This document shows, in pieces, positions 52,456 to 60,102 of a stretch of 60,227 nt of DNA. Positions within the stretch are counted from its first letter, which is position 1, and each line of letters opens with the position of its first letter. Where the stretch lies: the NCBI GenBank assembly GCA_019114305.1, contig DXFU01000027.1:1-60227 (forward strand), given 5' to 3'. The translations under genes were made by a program, and so were the position numbers. Source of the DNA: Candidatus Hungatella pullicola (GTDB taxonomy: Bacteria > Bacillota > Clostridia > Lachnospirales > Lachnospiraceae). The notes below the pieces were generated by a model. That model worked only from the letters and a program-made list of their open reading frames with translations, made no database searches and was not told the origin of the DNA.

Positions 52456-53583
52456 ATGGCAAATAGAAAAACAACCAATATAGAAGTACGAAAAAATAAC
52501 CGAAACAGTATTTACCGTTACATTCGCAAAGCGGACGTAACCTCCAATCCCAATATATCTTATGATTTAAAAATCAGTCTGCCTACTGTGACCCAAAATA
52601 CGAAAGAACTTATAGAAAAGGGCCTTGTAAAGGAAGAGGGAAAACTGAAATCCACAGGGGGAAAGCGGGCAGCAGCCTTGTGTGCAGCGGCTGATTTTAA
52701 GCTGGCGGTAGGATTGGACATTACAAGAAACCATATTAGTTTGGTTCTGGTGGATTTAAAAGGAACTGTGTTGAAATCGGACAGAATTTTTCTTCCCTAT
52801 GAGCACAGAAGAGAATATTATGAGCAGGTAAACCGCCTTCTGGAACAGTTTGTTGATATAAGCGGGGCGGACAGGGAACGAATGCTTGGAATTGGCATTT
52901 CCATTCCGGGAATTGTAAATCTTGACCGGAAAGAGATATCCAATTCCCGTGTCCTTCATGTAGATGAATTGCCGTTTCAGTTGATCAGCAGCTTTTTTTC
53001 CTATCCCTGTTATTTCTTAAATGATGCCAATGCGGGAGCTTACGCGGAAGGGCTTCATCAGGAAAATGCAAAGCGTTTCTTTTATCTGTCACTCAGCAGC
53101 ACAGTGGGGGGAGCCATTTATGAAGAAGGAGAGCTGGTTCAGGGAAAAGAATTTCGGTGCGGCGAGGTGGGGCACATGACAATTGTGCTGGACGGTGCCT
53201 TGTGTTATTGTGGGAAAAAGGGCTGTCTGGATGCATACTGCTCCGCGGACCGGCTGTCTGATATGGCAGATGGAAGTTTAGAGGGATTTTTTCAGCAGCT
53301 GGAAGAGGGAAAAGAGGAAATGGTTCAGGCCTGGGATACCTATACCTCATATCTTGCAGTGGCCTTGGACAATATCTCCATGGTGCTGGACTGTGATATT
53401 ATTATTGGAGGTTATGTGGGCGGATATATGGAATACCATATGGAAGATTTAAACAGGAAACTGTTTGAAAAAAATATATTTGGAAAAAGAGAGCCGTTTA
53501 TAAGGCCCTGTATTTTTAAATTTGAGGCAGCTGCTTTGGGGGCCGCGTTAAGTGTAATAGAAGACTTTGTTGATCAAATATAG
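52456..53583 (+). CDS. ROK-family transcription regulator (XylR/NagC type)
   Basis: A 375 aa repressor: N-terminal winged helix (RKNNRNSIYRYIRKADVTSNPNISYDLKISLPTVTQN region) and a ROK sugar-binding domain with VGLDITRNHISLVLVDLKG, GIGISIPGIVNL, the CGEVGHM and CYCGKKGCLDAYCS zinc motif. Regulators of this kind sense sugars or sugar phosphates. The xylitol/sorbitol-type dehydrogenase 0.5 kb downstream is a reasonable target. Confidence 0.92.
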   Translation: MANRKTTNIEVRKNNRNSIYRYIRKADVTSNPNISYDLKISLPTVTQNTKELIEKGLVKEEGKLKSTGGKRAAALCAAADFKLAVGLDITRNHISLVLVDLKGTVLKSDRIFLPYEHRREYYEQVNRLLEQFVDISGADRERMLGIGISIPGIVNLDRKEISNSRVLHVDELPFQLISSFFSYPCYFLNDANAGAYAEGLHQENAKRFFYLSLSSTVGGAIYEEGELVQGKEFRCGEVGHMTIVLDGALCYCGKKGCLDAYCSADRLSDMADGSLEGFFQQLEEGKEEMVQAWDTYTSYLAVALDNISMVLDCDIIIGGYVGGYMEYHMEDLNRKLFEKNIFGKREPFIRPCIFKFEAAALGAALSVIEDFVDQI

Positions 53584-53636
53584 AGCGGGGAATATGGCAG
53601 TATGAAATCAGACGTAAAAACGAGGGAGGAATTACT

Positions 53637-53840
53637 ATGGAACATGAATCAGAACCTGAGACAAAGAAAAACAGCGGAAATAAGACAGTCAATTTGATTT
53701 TCAGAAGTGTGGCAGCGGCAATGGGGATTGCAGTAGCTGTGTTAGCTGTTTTAGAGGAACTGGATACAAACGCGGGAATGGTTATGCTAGGAATTGGCCT
53801 GGCCTGTCTGGCTGTTTATACATTCAGGGAACAGGAGTAG
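53637..53840 (+). CDS. Small membrane protein (67 aa)
   Basis: GGGAGG precedes ATG 53637. A charged N-terminus of 20 residues is followed by two hydrophobic helices (about 22-40 and 46-62) with a DTN turn between them. No family recognised. Followed by a strong terminator. Confidence 0.7.
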   Translation: MEHESEPETKKNSGNKTVNLIFRSVAAAMGIAVAVLAVLEELDTNAGMVMLGIGLACLAVYTFREQE

Positions 53841-53872
53841 GAAAATAGACGGGAACGGTGTGCAAAGGCGGG

Positions 53873-53909
53873 AAAGCAGGAAATCTTTTTAAAGGTTTCC
53901 TGCTTTTTT
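53873..53909 (+). terminator. Terminator after the small membrane protein gene
   Basis: AAAGCAGGAAA (53873-53883) and TTTCCTGCTTT (53896-53906), continuing into a T6 run. Confidence 0.85.
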
Positions 53910-53964
53910 GGTGTGACTGGGCAAAGTGAGACAAGATTGATTCCTGGAAACATGCAGATTGTAA

Positions 53965-53993
53965 TTGACAAAAGACATAGTTTGTATTAACAT
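53965..53993 (+). promoter_or_regulatory. Promoter of the polyol dehydrogenase gene
   Basis: A perfect TTGACA (53965-53970) and TAACAT (53988-53993) are 17 bases apart. The start codon is about 118 bases downstream, leaving room for an operator. Confidence 0.6.
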
Positions 53994-54015
53994 AAAACAC
54001 ATAATAAAACTATTT

Positions 54016-54035
54016 AATTAAGTGTTTTCTTAATT
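54016..54035. promoter_or_regulatory. Operator-like dyad downstream of the promoter
   Basis: AATTAAG and CTTAATT are perfect 7-base arms with a 6-base centre, 23-42 bases past the -10 box, in the typical position for a roadblock repressor site. The ROK regulator is the obvious candidate. Confidence 0.45.
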
Positions 54036-54110
54036 GGCAAAGAGAACGGAAATGCAAGTTATGCTGCTTATTTCACATCAATGGGGTACATTAGTCAGGA
54101 GGAGAATGAG

Positions 54111-55160
54111 ATGGAAGGAAAGATGAAAACTGCAGTAATGCTGGGGATTGGAAAAATGGGATATGAAGAGCGTCAGATTCCCAGGCCAAAAGAGGATCAG
54201 GTGCTGGTTAAGCTGGAATACGTTGGAATCTGTGGGAGTGATCTCCATTATTACGAGAGCGGAGCCATTGGAAACTATGTGGTTAAGCCTCCCTTTGTAT
54301 TGGGACATGAACCGGGAGGAACGGTTGTAGAAGTGGGAAAAAATGTGTCCCATTTAAAAGTGGGGGATCGGGTAGCTTTGGAGCCGGGAAAAACATGCGG
54401 TCACTGTGAGTTCTGCAAAACAGGACGGTATAATCTTTGTCCTGATGTTCAGTTTTTTGCCACGCCTCCTGTGGACGGAGTTTTTCAGGAATATGTGGCT
54501 CATGAGGAGGAGCTTTGTTTTAAGCTTCCGGAGAATGTAAGTACGCTGGAGGGCGCATTAATTGAACCGCTGGCTGTAGGATTTCACGCAGCTATGCAGG
54601 GAGGAGCCAGAGCTGGTCAGACTGCTGTGGTAATGGGAGCCGGCTGTATTGGACTGGTAACCATGATGGCGTTAAAGGCAATGGGTGTGTCAAAGGTATA
54701 TGTTGTAGATATTATGGAAAAACGTCTTGAAAAGGCAATGGAACTGGGGGCAGACGGAGTTATTAATGGAAGCAGAACCGATACGGTAGAAGAAGTGATG
54801 AGGCTGACAGAAGGAAAAGGCTGTGATTTGGCTGTTGAGACAGCCGGAACGGAGATTACAACGGTACAGACCATTCATATGACAAAAAAAGGCTCTAATA
54901 TTGTTCTGGTGGGATACAGCAAAAGCGGGGAGATGACTCTGCCCATGAGTTTGGTTCTGGATAAGGAATTAACCTTTAAAACCGTCTTCCGTTACCGCCA
55001 TATATATCCTATGGCAATTGACGCAGTGGCATCAGGAAAAGTAAACTTAAAAGGAATTGTGACCAATATATTCGGATTAAGCGAAGTGCAGAAGGCAATG
55101 GATTATAGTGTTCACAATAAAGGCGAGGTCGTAAAAGCAGTTATAAAAATTGACCAATAG
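54111..55160 (+). CDS. Zinc-dependent polyol dehydrogenase (sorbitol/xylitol type)
   Basis: A 349 aa medium-chain dehydrogenase. Catalytic zinc Cys in GICGSDLHYY and GHEPGG, structural zinc cluster CGHCEFCKTGRYNLC and the Rossmann motif GAGCIGLVTMMALKAMG. Best fit is the sorbitol/xylitol/L-iditol dehydrogenase group that oxidises polyols with NAD. ATG 54111 follows AGGAGG; the family-like methionine at 54123 is an alternative. No transporter gene is adjacent, but decayed genes follow. Confidence 0.92.
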   Translation: MEGKMKTAVMLGIGKMGYEERQIPRPKEDQVLVKLEYVGICGSDLHYYESGAIGNYVVKPPFVLGHEPGGTVVEVGKNVSHLKVGDRVALEPGKTCGHCEFCKTGRYNLCPDVQFFATPPVDGVFQEYVAHEEELCFKLPENVSTLEGALIEPLAVGFHAAMQGGARAGQTAVVMGAGCIGLVTMMALKAMGVSKVYVVDIMEKRLEKAMELGADGVINGSRTDTVEEVMRLTEGKGCDLAVETAGTEITTVQTIHMTKKGSNIVLVGYSKSGEMTLPMSLVLDKELTFKTVFRYRHIYPMAIDAVASGKVNLKGIVTNIFGLSEVQKAMDYSVHNKGEVVKAVIKIDQ

Positions 55161-55651
55161 AAGGAGGAAATTCAGGAAAAAGGTCTCTTACAGACTGTAT
55201 CATTTGAGGGCCGCTTTTGGTACAGGCATAGGATATTTTATTCCAGCAATTATGGGGCTTGGAAATTTCCTTGCAGGCAAGGGAAAAATACGGTTTCCAA
55301 AGCAGGTCCTTCGTCCAGTGGATTAGCGAAAGCTGTTTAAAGGGCTGTTCTGAAATGGTCGGTCAGGCTGCGGCTGACTGAGGCCAAAAGATTGATGTTA
55401 GATGAAAATCGAAATGTGACTGAGGCTTCCTTAGAAGTGGGATATGAAAGTGTTTCTCAATTTACGCGAGATTACCGCAAACTGTTTGATATGAAGCCAA
55501 AAGAAGATATTTTAAAACTTCGAAGCCAGTTGGAGAAATAGGCAAATTTTTCGTAGAAATAGGCAAGCGGATACTTCATAAATCCTGTTAGGATAAAGGA
55601 GCACATAAAAGTGCTTAAAAAAATAACTATCAGGATATGGAGGATCGGAGC
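55161..55651 (+). other. Decayed region downstream of the dehydrogenase gene
   Basis: A frame from about 55170 to 55326 reads as a hydrophobic fragment (YHLRAAFGTGIGYFIPAIMG) but has no start codon despite an AAGGAGG just upstream; I cannot name its family. It is followed by an AraC-type remnant (55341-55541). The remaining bases hold nothing I recognise. Confidence 0.5.
55341..55541 (+). pseudogene. C-terminal remnant of an AraC-family regulator
   Basis: About 65 codons give RLRLTEAKRLMLDENRNVTE and VGYESVSQFTRDYRKLFDMK, the second helix-turn-helix of AraC proteins of the AraC_N subfamily, ending at TAG 55541. Everything upstream of the last domain is missing. Confidence 0.8.
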
Positions 55652-56007
55652 ATGATTTTAACAGATCAATTATGTGACAGGTTATGTGCTGCCGTGCGGG
55701 AAAAAAGCAAAGAAATGGAGATTGACATCAGTTTTGCCATTAGTGATGAAAATGGTCTTCCAAGAGTATACCGGCGTTATGGAGAAGCTCTGGTTTTGAG
55801 CATTACCCTTGTACTAGATAAGGCCTATACAGCGGCAGTTACCCAGTGCACAACAAAAGATGTAGCTGCTTGTTCCGCTGAAGGCGGTTCTCTTATGGCA
55901 ATTGAGACAAATGCTCCTAGAATTACATTGGTTGCAGGGGGTATCCGCTGTTTGTAAACGGAAAGATTGCAGGCGGTATTGGCGTAGGCGGAGGAACAGA
56001 GGAATAG
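55652..56007 (+). pseudogene. GlcG/HbpS-family protein with frameshift and stop
   Basis: ATG 55652 behind GGAGG gives the GlcG/HbpS fold up to ITLVAGG. At a G5 run (55937-55941) one G appears lost, and the frame stops soon after. The next frame resumes with YPLFVNGKIAGGIGVGGGTEE, the conserved C-terminus, and then meets TAG at 56005-56007 where a Gln is normal. GlcG/HbpS proteins bind haem or cobalamin-like ligands. The first indel is in a homopolymer and might be a sequencing error, but the second lesion makes decay likely. Confidence 0.8.
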
Positions 56008-56147
56008 GATTGTCCGCTGCATCCTGCCAGGCACAACAAAGGCCGCGCTCCATGTATTGCAAAAAATTTAAAATTAAAGGAAATACCAAACATATGGAAG
56101 ACCAGTAGCTGCAGTGTGAATGTAACAGACAGCCATCTAAGACAACG

Positions 56148-56187
56148 AAAAACCGGGACAGACTTTTTGTATCTGCCCCGGTTTTTT
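56148..56187. terminator. Bidirectional terminator at the end of the HxlR gene
   Basis: AACCGGGACAGA and TCTGCCCCGGTT pair with one mismatch and are flanked by A5 and T6. It suits the minus-strand HxlR gene and any plus-strand transcript from the decayed region. Confidence 0.8.
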
Positions 56188-56512
56188 AGCTGTTATGGGC
56201 TTTATATCCTTCGCCCCATGTCCACATGGCATCTAGAATCGGCTTCAAACTCCGTCCTAAGTCGGTCAGGCTGTATTCCACCCGGGGAGGAACCTCAGCA
56301 TATACTTGACGGTTTACAAGCCCTTTTTCTTCCATATCCCGCAGCTGTGCGGTTAATACTTTCTGCGATACGCTGCCAATGGATTTTTTTAATTCTCCGA
56401 ACCGTTTGGTTCCAGACATTAAGTCACGAAGAATCAAAACTTTCCACTTATCGCCGATCAGCATAAGTGTGGTTTCCACCGGACAGGCCGGTAATTCTTT
56501 TGTTGTCAGCAT
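56186..56512 (-). CDS. HxlR-family transcription regulator
   Basis: A 108 aa winged-helix regulator: CPVETTLMLIGDKWKVLILR, the HxlR hallmark with the N-terminal Cys used as a redox or electrophile sensor in some members, then FGELKKSIGSVSQKVLTAQLRDME. ATG 56512 (MLTTKELPAC) follows AAAGGAG; a longer frame upstream has no site. It is divergent from the flavin-binding protein gene at 56834, its probable target. Confidence 0.92.
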   Translation of the reverse strand: MLTTKELPACPVETTLMLIGDKWKVLILRDLMSGTKRFGELKKSIGSVSQKVLTAQLRDMEEKGLVNRQVYAEVPPRVEYSLTDLGRSLKPILDAMWTWGEGYKAHNS

Positions 56513-56833
56513 AAATAGCGCTCCTTTTTCAATACTTTCAAATTGATAGCTGTAATTCAATTAGATACTTACTTTACAAAATGGCATTTAGAATCATTAT
56601 AGCATGTTAAAGAGAAAAATGCAATTTTGCATGGATTGGGGCAATATGTAGCCTTCCCTATAAAGAGCAGAAATTTTAAAGATGCCTCCTACTAATGCCC
56701 CTATGTCCGTCCCATGGTTTCCTTGAGGTAACTACGGCACAATAAAGTGCGTACTTCACATATGAATCAGGCACCGTTACAATGGGATTACAAAGTTAAA
56801 AATCAATAACAACAGAAAATGGAGGTAGTTATT
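56513..56833. promoter_or_regulatory. Divergent control region of the HxlR regulator and flavin protein
   Basis: 321 bases without a gene. GTAA..TTAC half-sites lie near 56555-56578, and an AAAGTGCGTACTTC motif at about 56745-56758 has the partly palindromic look (GTAC centre) of HxlR operators. I could not fix a convincing -35/-10 pair. Confidence 0.4.
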
Positions 56834-57235
56834 ATGAATGACGTAGTAAAGTTTTTACAGGACAATCCGGTACAGTATCTGGCCACTGTTGGCCGTGATG
56901 GAAAGGCCAAGTGCCGTCCTTTTATGTTTTCCGGAGAATTAGACGGCAAGTTGTGGTTCTGCACCAACAATACCAAGGATGTTTTTAAGGATATGCAGGC
57001 AAATCCTAATATTGAGATTTCTGGTTCCAGTCCTTCCTATGCGTGGATCCGTCTGAATGGTGAAGCTGTCTTTGAAGATAACATGGCTGCCAAGGAAATG
57101 TGTATACAGAACCCCATTGTTAAGGGACAGTACGGCGAAGCCTCCAATCCTATTTTTGAAGTATTCTATCTCAAAAATGCCCATGGGGTAATCGCTGATT
57201 TTTCCGGCAACCCACCTAAAGAATACAATCTGTAA
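56834..57235 (+). CDS. Pyridoxamine 5'-phosphate oxidase-like flavin protein
   Basis: A 133 aa FMN-binding split-barrel protein: YLATVGRDGKAKCRPFMF and LWFCTNNTKDVFKDMQANPNIEIS are typical. Family members bind FMN, F420 or haem and act as small reductases; the substrate is unknown. GGAGG lies 8 bases before ATG 56834. It is paired with a divergent HxlR regulator, a common redox-stress arrangement in Clostridia. An FMN riboswitch begins 15 bases after its stop. Confidence 0.9.
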   Translation: MNDVVKFLQDNPVQYLATVGRDGKAKCRPFMFSGELDGKLWFCTNNTKDVFKDMQANPNIEISGSSPSYAWIRLNGEAVFEDNMAAKEMCIQNPIVKGQYGEASNPIFEVFYLKNAHGVIADFSGNPPKEYNL

Positions 57236-57250
57236 TCTGAAAATCCACAA

Positions 57251-57364
57251 TATCTTCGGAGCAAGGTGAAATTCCTGACCGGCAGTTATAGTCTGCCAAC
57301 TGCACAGCCAGCCGAAACGGTGAAATTCCGTTACCGACGGTGACAGTCCGGATGAAAGAGGATA
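57251..57364 (+). ncRNA. FMN riboswitch (RFN element)
   Basis: The conserved RFN core is plain: TATCTTCGGAGCAAGGTGAAA, then TTCCTGACCGGCAGTTATAGTC in two blocks, the CCGAAACGGTGAAATTCCG arm, CCGACGGTGACAGTCCGGATG and the closing AGAGGATA that pairs with the start. All six helices expected for the FMN aptamer appear formable. It normally shuts off riboflavin synthesis or uptake genes when FMN is high. Here the transporter gene directly downstream is a fragment. Confidence 0.93.
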
Positions 57365-57368
57365 TGAC

Positions 57369-57587
57369 AAGAACCGCTCCGCAGGGATCATACTGGAACT
57401 TGCTAATTTTCTAATAGGAAGCAGCTTTGTTGTCATTGCCGGGCTTATTTATAGATTGCATAAGACAAAAAAGAATGCTTGTGCAGCCTGTCTGGCTGTA
57501 AGCGTGGGGAGAGGAATTGCTGTCACCATTGCTGCTATGCTTCTTTACAAACCGCTTGTGCCTGTTCTCGCAGGCTGGCAGAAATAG
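57369..57587 (+). pseudogene. ribU: Fragment of riboflavin ECF transporter subunit RibU
   Basis: A frame without start codon encodes GIILELANFLIGSSFVVIAG, LIYRLHKTKKNACAACLAVS and TIAAMLLYKPLVPVLAGW, matching the later membrane helices of RibU-type riboflavin transporters. The first half of the protein (about 80-100 residues) is absent between the riboswitch and this fragment, and the end is short. The deletion probably also removed the expression platform of the riboswitch. Confidence 0.75.
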
Positions 57588-57597
57588 GAGATTTACC

Positions 57598-58218
57598 ATG
57601 AGGACGATAGAATATTTAAAATATATTGTAGAAGAGATTCATTCAACTGTATTTGCCACTGTGGATCAAGAGGGGCGTCCTGTGACATGCGCCATCGATC
57701 TTATGGACTATGATGAAAATGGTTTGTATTTCCTGACAGCAAAAGGCAAAAATTTTTATGACCGGCTGAAAAGGAATGAAAGCATTGCGTTTACAGCAAT
57801 GAAAGGCAACGATACCCTTTCCTGTGTGGCGCTTTCTGTACAGGGGAGAGCAAAAGAGATTGGACCAGAGATGCTGCCTGGGCTTTTTGCTAAAAACTCA
57901 TATATGGAAAAGATTTATCCAGATGAAGCCTCACGCAGTGGGCTGACTGTTTTCAAAATCTGTGAGGGAACCGGCGAATGGTTTGATCTTTCTAAACATC
58001 CCATTGAACGGGCGGCCTTTTCATTTGGAGGTGCGCAGGAGAAAGCCAGCGGCTATTTCGTTACGGGCAAATGCATTGGATGCAAATTGTGCTATTCCAA
58101 ATGCTCGCAGAAATGCATTGATATTACAAAGAAGCCTGTTGTAATTGAGCAGGAACATTGTCTGCACTGTGGAAATTGCTTTGAAATTTGTCCTACAAGG
58201 GCAGTAGAACGGCGGTGA
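57598..58218 (+). CDS. FMN-binding split-barrel protein with two [4Fe-4S] clusters
   Basis: A 206 aa redox protein. Residues about 5-140 form a pyridoxamine-phosphate-oxidase-like FMN barrel (STVFATVDQEGRPVTCAIDL, LYFLTAKGKNFYDRL). Residues about 155-206 form a bacterial ferredoxin domain with CIGCKLCYSKC and CLHCGNCFEICP. So electrons could pass between FMN and Fe-S clusters in one chain. AGGAG lies 8 bases before ATG 57598. It is the first gene of a tight set with the macrodomain and SirTM genes (gap of 5 bases). Confidence 0.9.
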   Translation: MRTIEYLKYIVEEIHSTVFATVDQEGRPVTCAIDLMDYDENGLYFLTAKGKNFYDRLKRNESIAFTAMKGNDTLSCVALSVQGRAKEIGPEMLPGLFAKNSYMEKIYPDEASRSGLTVFKICEGTGEWFDLSKHPIERAAFSFGGAQEKASGYFVTGKCIGCKLCYSKCSQKCIDITKKPVVIEQEHCLHCGNCFEICPTRAVERR

Positions 58219-58223
58219 AAACT

Positions 58224-58994
58224 ATGAAACAGGAAGAACGACTGGACTATTTAATTTCTTATTTGCTGAGTGAAAAAGAAGAATATCAAAGGATTCCCAT
58301 TCCTTACGAGGCAGAGGATAAAAGCCGGCTGCTGCGTTCTTTGATGAATGTCCGTCCGCCTGCTCCGGTTAGTAAAGATTTTTTGAATGTCCAGGATGAA
58401 TACCTGAGCAAACTTCTTAAGGGAAAAGGAATCACCAGAAAAGAAGATTTGAAACCGGTTAAGCCGGGACTGTACCTTTGGAAGGGCGATATAACAACCC
58501 TTGCCGTTGACGCTATTGTAAATGCTGCCAACAGCCAAATGCTGGGCTGCTTTGTGCCCTGTCACGGCTGCATTGACAATGCAATCCACTCAGCGGCCGG
58601 CGTGCAGCTTCGCCTTGAGTGCGCCCAAATTATGGCGCAGCAGAAAGCAGAAGAACCTGCAGGCAAAGCAAAAATTACAGAAGCCTATAATCTTCCATGC
58701 CGCTATGTACTTCACACGGTGGGGCCCATTGTTTACGGGACAGTTACCCCAAAACACAGGAAACTGCTTGCATGCTGTTATCGTTCCTGTCTGGAGCTGG
58801 CGGCATCTTACGGATTAAAAAGCATTGCTTTCTGCTGTATCTCAACCGGAGAGTTTCACTTCCCCAATGATTTGGCTGCCCAAATTGCCATTCAGACAGT
58901 GAAAGAGTACCAGCGGGAAACATCCTGCAGTATGGAGGTGGTTTTTAATGTTTTTAAGGACTGCGACTATGAAATCTACAAACGGCTGCTATGA
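58224..58994 (+). CDS. Zinc-dependent macrodomain ADP-ribosyl hydrolase
   Basis: A 256 aa protein with an N-terminal helical extension (about 1-85) and a macrodomain: LWKGDITTLAVDAIVNAANS, LGCFVPCHGCIDNAIHSAAG with the Cys/His zinc site of Zn-macro proteins, and CCISTGEFHFPNDLAAQIA. Zn-macro enzymes remove ADP-ribose from proteins and are typically encoded beside SirTM, as here. Start ATG 58224, 5 bases past the preceding gene. It overlaps the SirTM gene by 47 bases. Confidence 0.93.
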   Translation: MKQEERLDYLISYLLSEKEEYQRIPIPYEAEDKSRLLRSLMNVRPPAPVSKDFLNVQDEYLSKLLKGKGITRKEDLKPVKPGLYLWKGDITTLAVDAIVNAANSQMLGCFVPCHGCIDNAIHSAAGVQLRLECAQIMAQQKAEEPAGKAKITEAYNLPCRYVLHTVGPIVYGTVTPKHRKLLACCYRSCLELAASYGLKSIAFCCISTGEFHFPNDLAAQIAIQTVKEYQRETSCSMEVVFNVFKDCDYEIYKRLL

Positions 58995-59826
58995 TAAAAT
59001 GGAACAGCTCAAATATGAAATGGAAACGGCGGACGCAATTGTAATAGGAGCGGGCGCGGGACTTTCTGCATCTGCCGGGTTCACTTATACAGGAAAACGC
59101 TTTGAGGATAATTTTCAGGATTTTATCAGGAAATATGGTTTTCGAGATATGTACTCCGGCGGATTTTACCCTTTTGATACCTTAGAGGAACACTGGGCCT
59201 ACTGGAGCCGGTACATTTATATTAACCGTTATCAGGATGTGCCCAAAGATACCTACACAGACCTTCTGAAACTGGTACAGAGAAAAGATTATTTCGTGCT
59301 GACTACTAATGTTGACCATTGCTTTCAGAAAGCCGGTTTTGACAAGCACAGACTGTTTTACACACAAGGCGATTATGGACTATGGCAGTGTTCTAAGCCA
59401 TGCCATAGAAAAACCTACGACAATGAGGCAGTCGTCAAAAAAATGACTGTGCAGCAGAAGCATATGCGGGTACCGTCTGAACTTATCCCCCGCTGTCCGG
59501 TCTGCGGCGCGCCTATGTCCATGAATCTGCGGGCGGATGACACCTTTGTAGAGGATGAAGGCTGGTATAAAGCGGCTGAAAGGTATCAGGAGTTTATCCG
59601 CAGCCATGAGGGACTGCATATGGTGTATTTGGAATTGGGCGTAGGCGGGAATACTCCCGGAATCATAAAATATCCATTCTGGAAAATGACCTATGAAAAT
59701 CCTAAGGCTGTTTATGTTTGTATGAATCTGTCAGAAGCGTACTGTCCGGCAGAGATAAAAAAACAGTCAATTTGTATGGAAGGAGATATAGGTCTTATTT
59801 TAAAAGAATTCTATTCAGAGCAATAA
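58948..59826 (+). CDS. Class-M sirtuin (SirTM), predicted protein ADP-ribosyltransferase
   Basis: A 292 aa Sir2 fold: GAGAGLSASAGF (NAD loop), TTNVDHCFQKAGF, YTQGDYG where classical sirtuins have the catalytic His, a zinc ribbon (QCSKPCH and CPVCGAPM) and ELGVGGNTPGI. The Gln in place of His and the macrodomain neighbour identify SirTM, which modifies proteins with ADP-ribose rather than deacetylating them. Start ATG 58948 follows GGAGGTGG inside the macrodomain gene; starts at 58972 or 58999 are possible. In Staphylococcus and Streptococcus the target is lipoylated GcvH-L; neither GcvH-L nor LplA is encoded here. Confidence 0.92.
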   Translation: MFLRTATMKSTNGCYDKMEQLKYEMETADAIVIGAGAGLSASAGFTYTGKRFEDNFQDFIRKYGFRDMYSGGFYPFDTLEEHWAYWSRYIYINRYQDVPKDTYTDLLKLVQRKDYFVLTTNVDHCFQKAGFDKHRLFYTQGDYGLWQCSKPCHRKTYDNEAVVKKMTVQQKHMRVPSELIPRCPVCGAPMSMNLRADDTFVEDEGWYKAAERYQEFIRSHEGLHMVYLELGVGGNTPGIIKYPFWKMTYENPKAVYVCMNLSEAYCPAEIKKQSICMEGDIGLILKEFYSEQ

Positions 59827-60102
59827 AGCGCAGGGGATACCTGCCCGCCTCAGGGGGGACAGGAAGAGAAAGCCCGGTTCTTTTTATATACTGCCAATAT
59901 AAAACTTCCGAGAAGCTATTTCAGAATAATGGTAGTGTGCTCAGTTTTACAGCAATGAATATGCCGACAGATTGGAAAGCACATTTGAGTGTTTAAATTC
60001 AGTTAAATTGCATAAAATATTAAAACAGACCTAATCAAGCATATTATGCTCAAACCGATTAGGCTTTCGGCGAAGTGTTATGATAAGCACTTCGCCATTT
60101 TT
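59827..60102 (+). other. Non-coding stretch after SirTM with nested hairpins
   Basis: No gene. A nested hairpin at 60030-60063 (CCTAATC/GATTAGG enclosing AGCATA/TATGCT) is followed at once by the terminator at 60069-60102. Confidence 0.5.
60069..60102 (+). terminator. Terminator at the right edge
   Basis: GGCGAAGTG (60069-60077) and CACTTCGCC (60088-60096) with a 10-base loop, then ATTTTT. The group II intron-like sequence begins directly after it. Confidence 0.8.

Noticed and set aside
57598-59826. Anti-phage defence island based on the Sir2 protein
   Set aside because: The Sir2 protein has SirTM features and a macrodomain partner, not the ThsA/DSR-type NADase features, and no other defence genes are adjacent.
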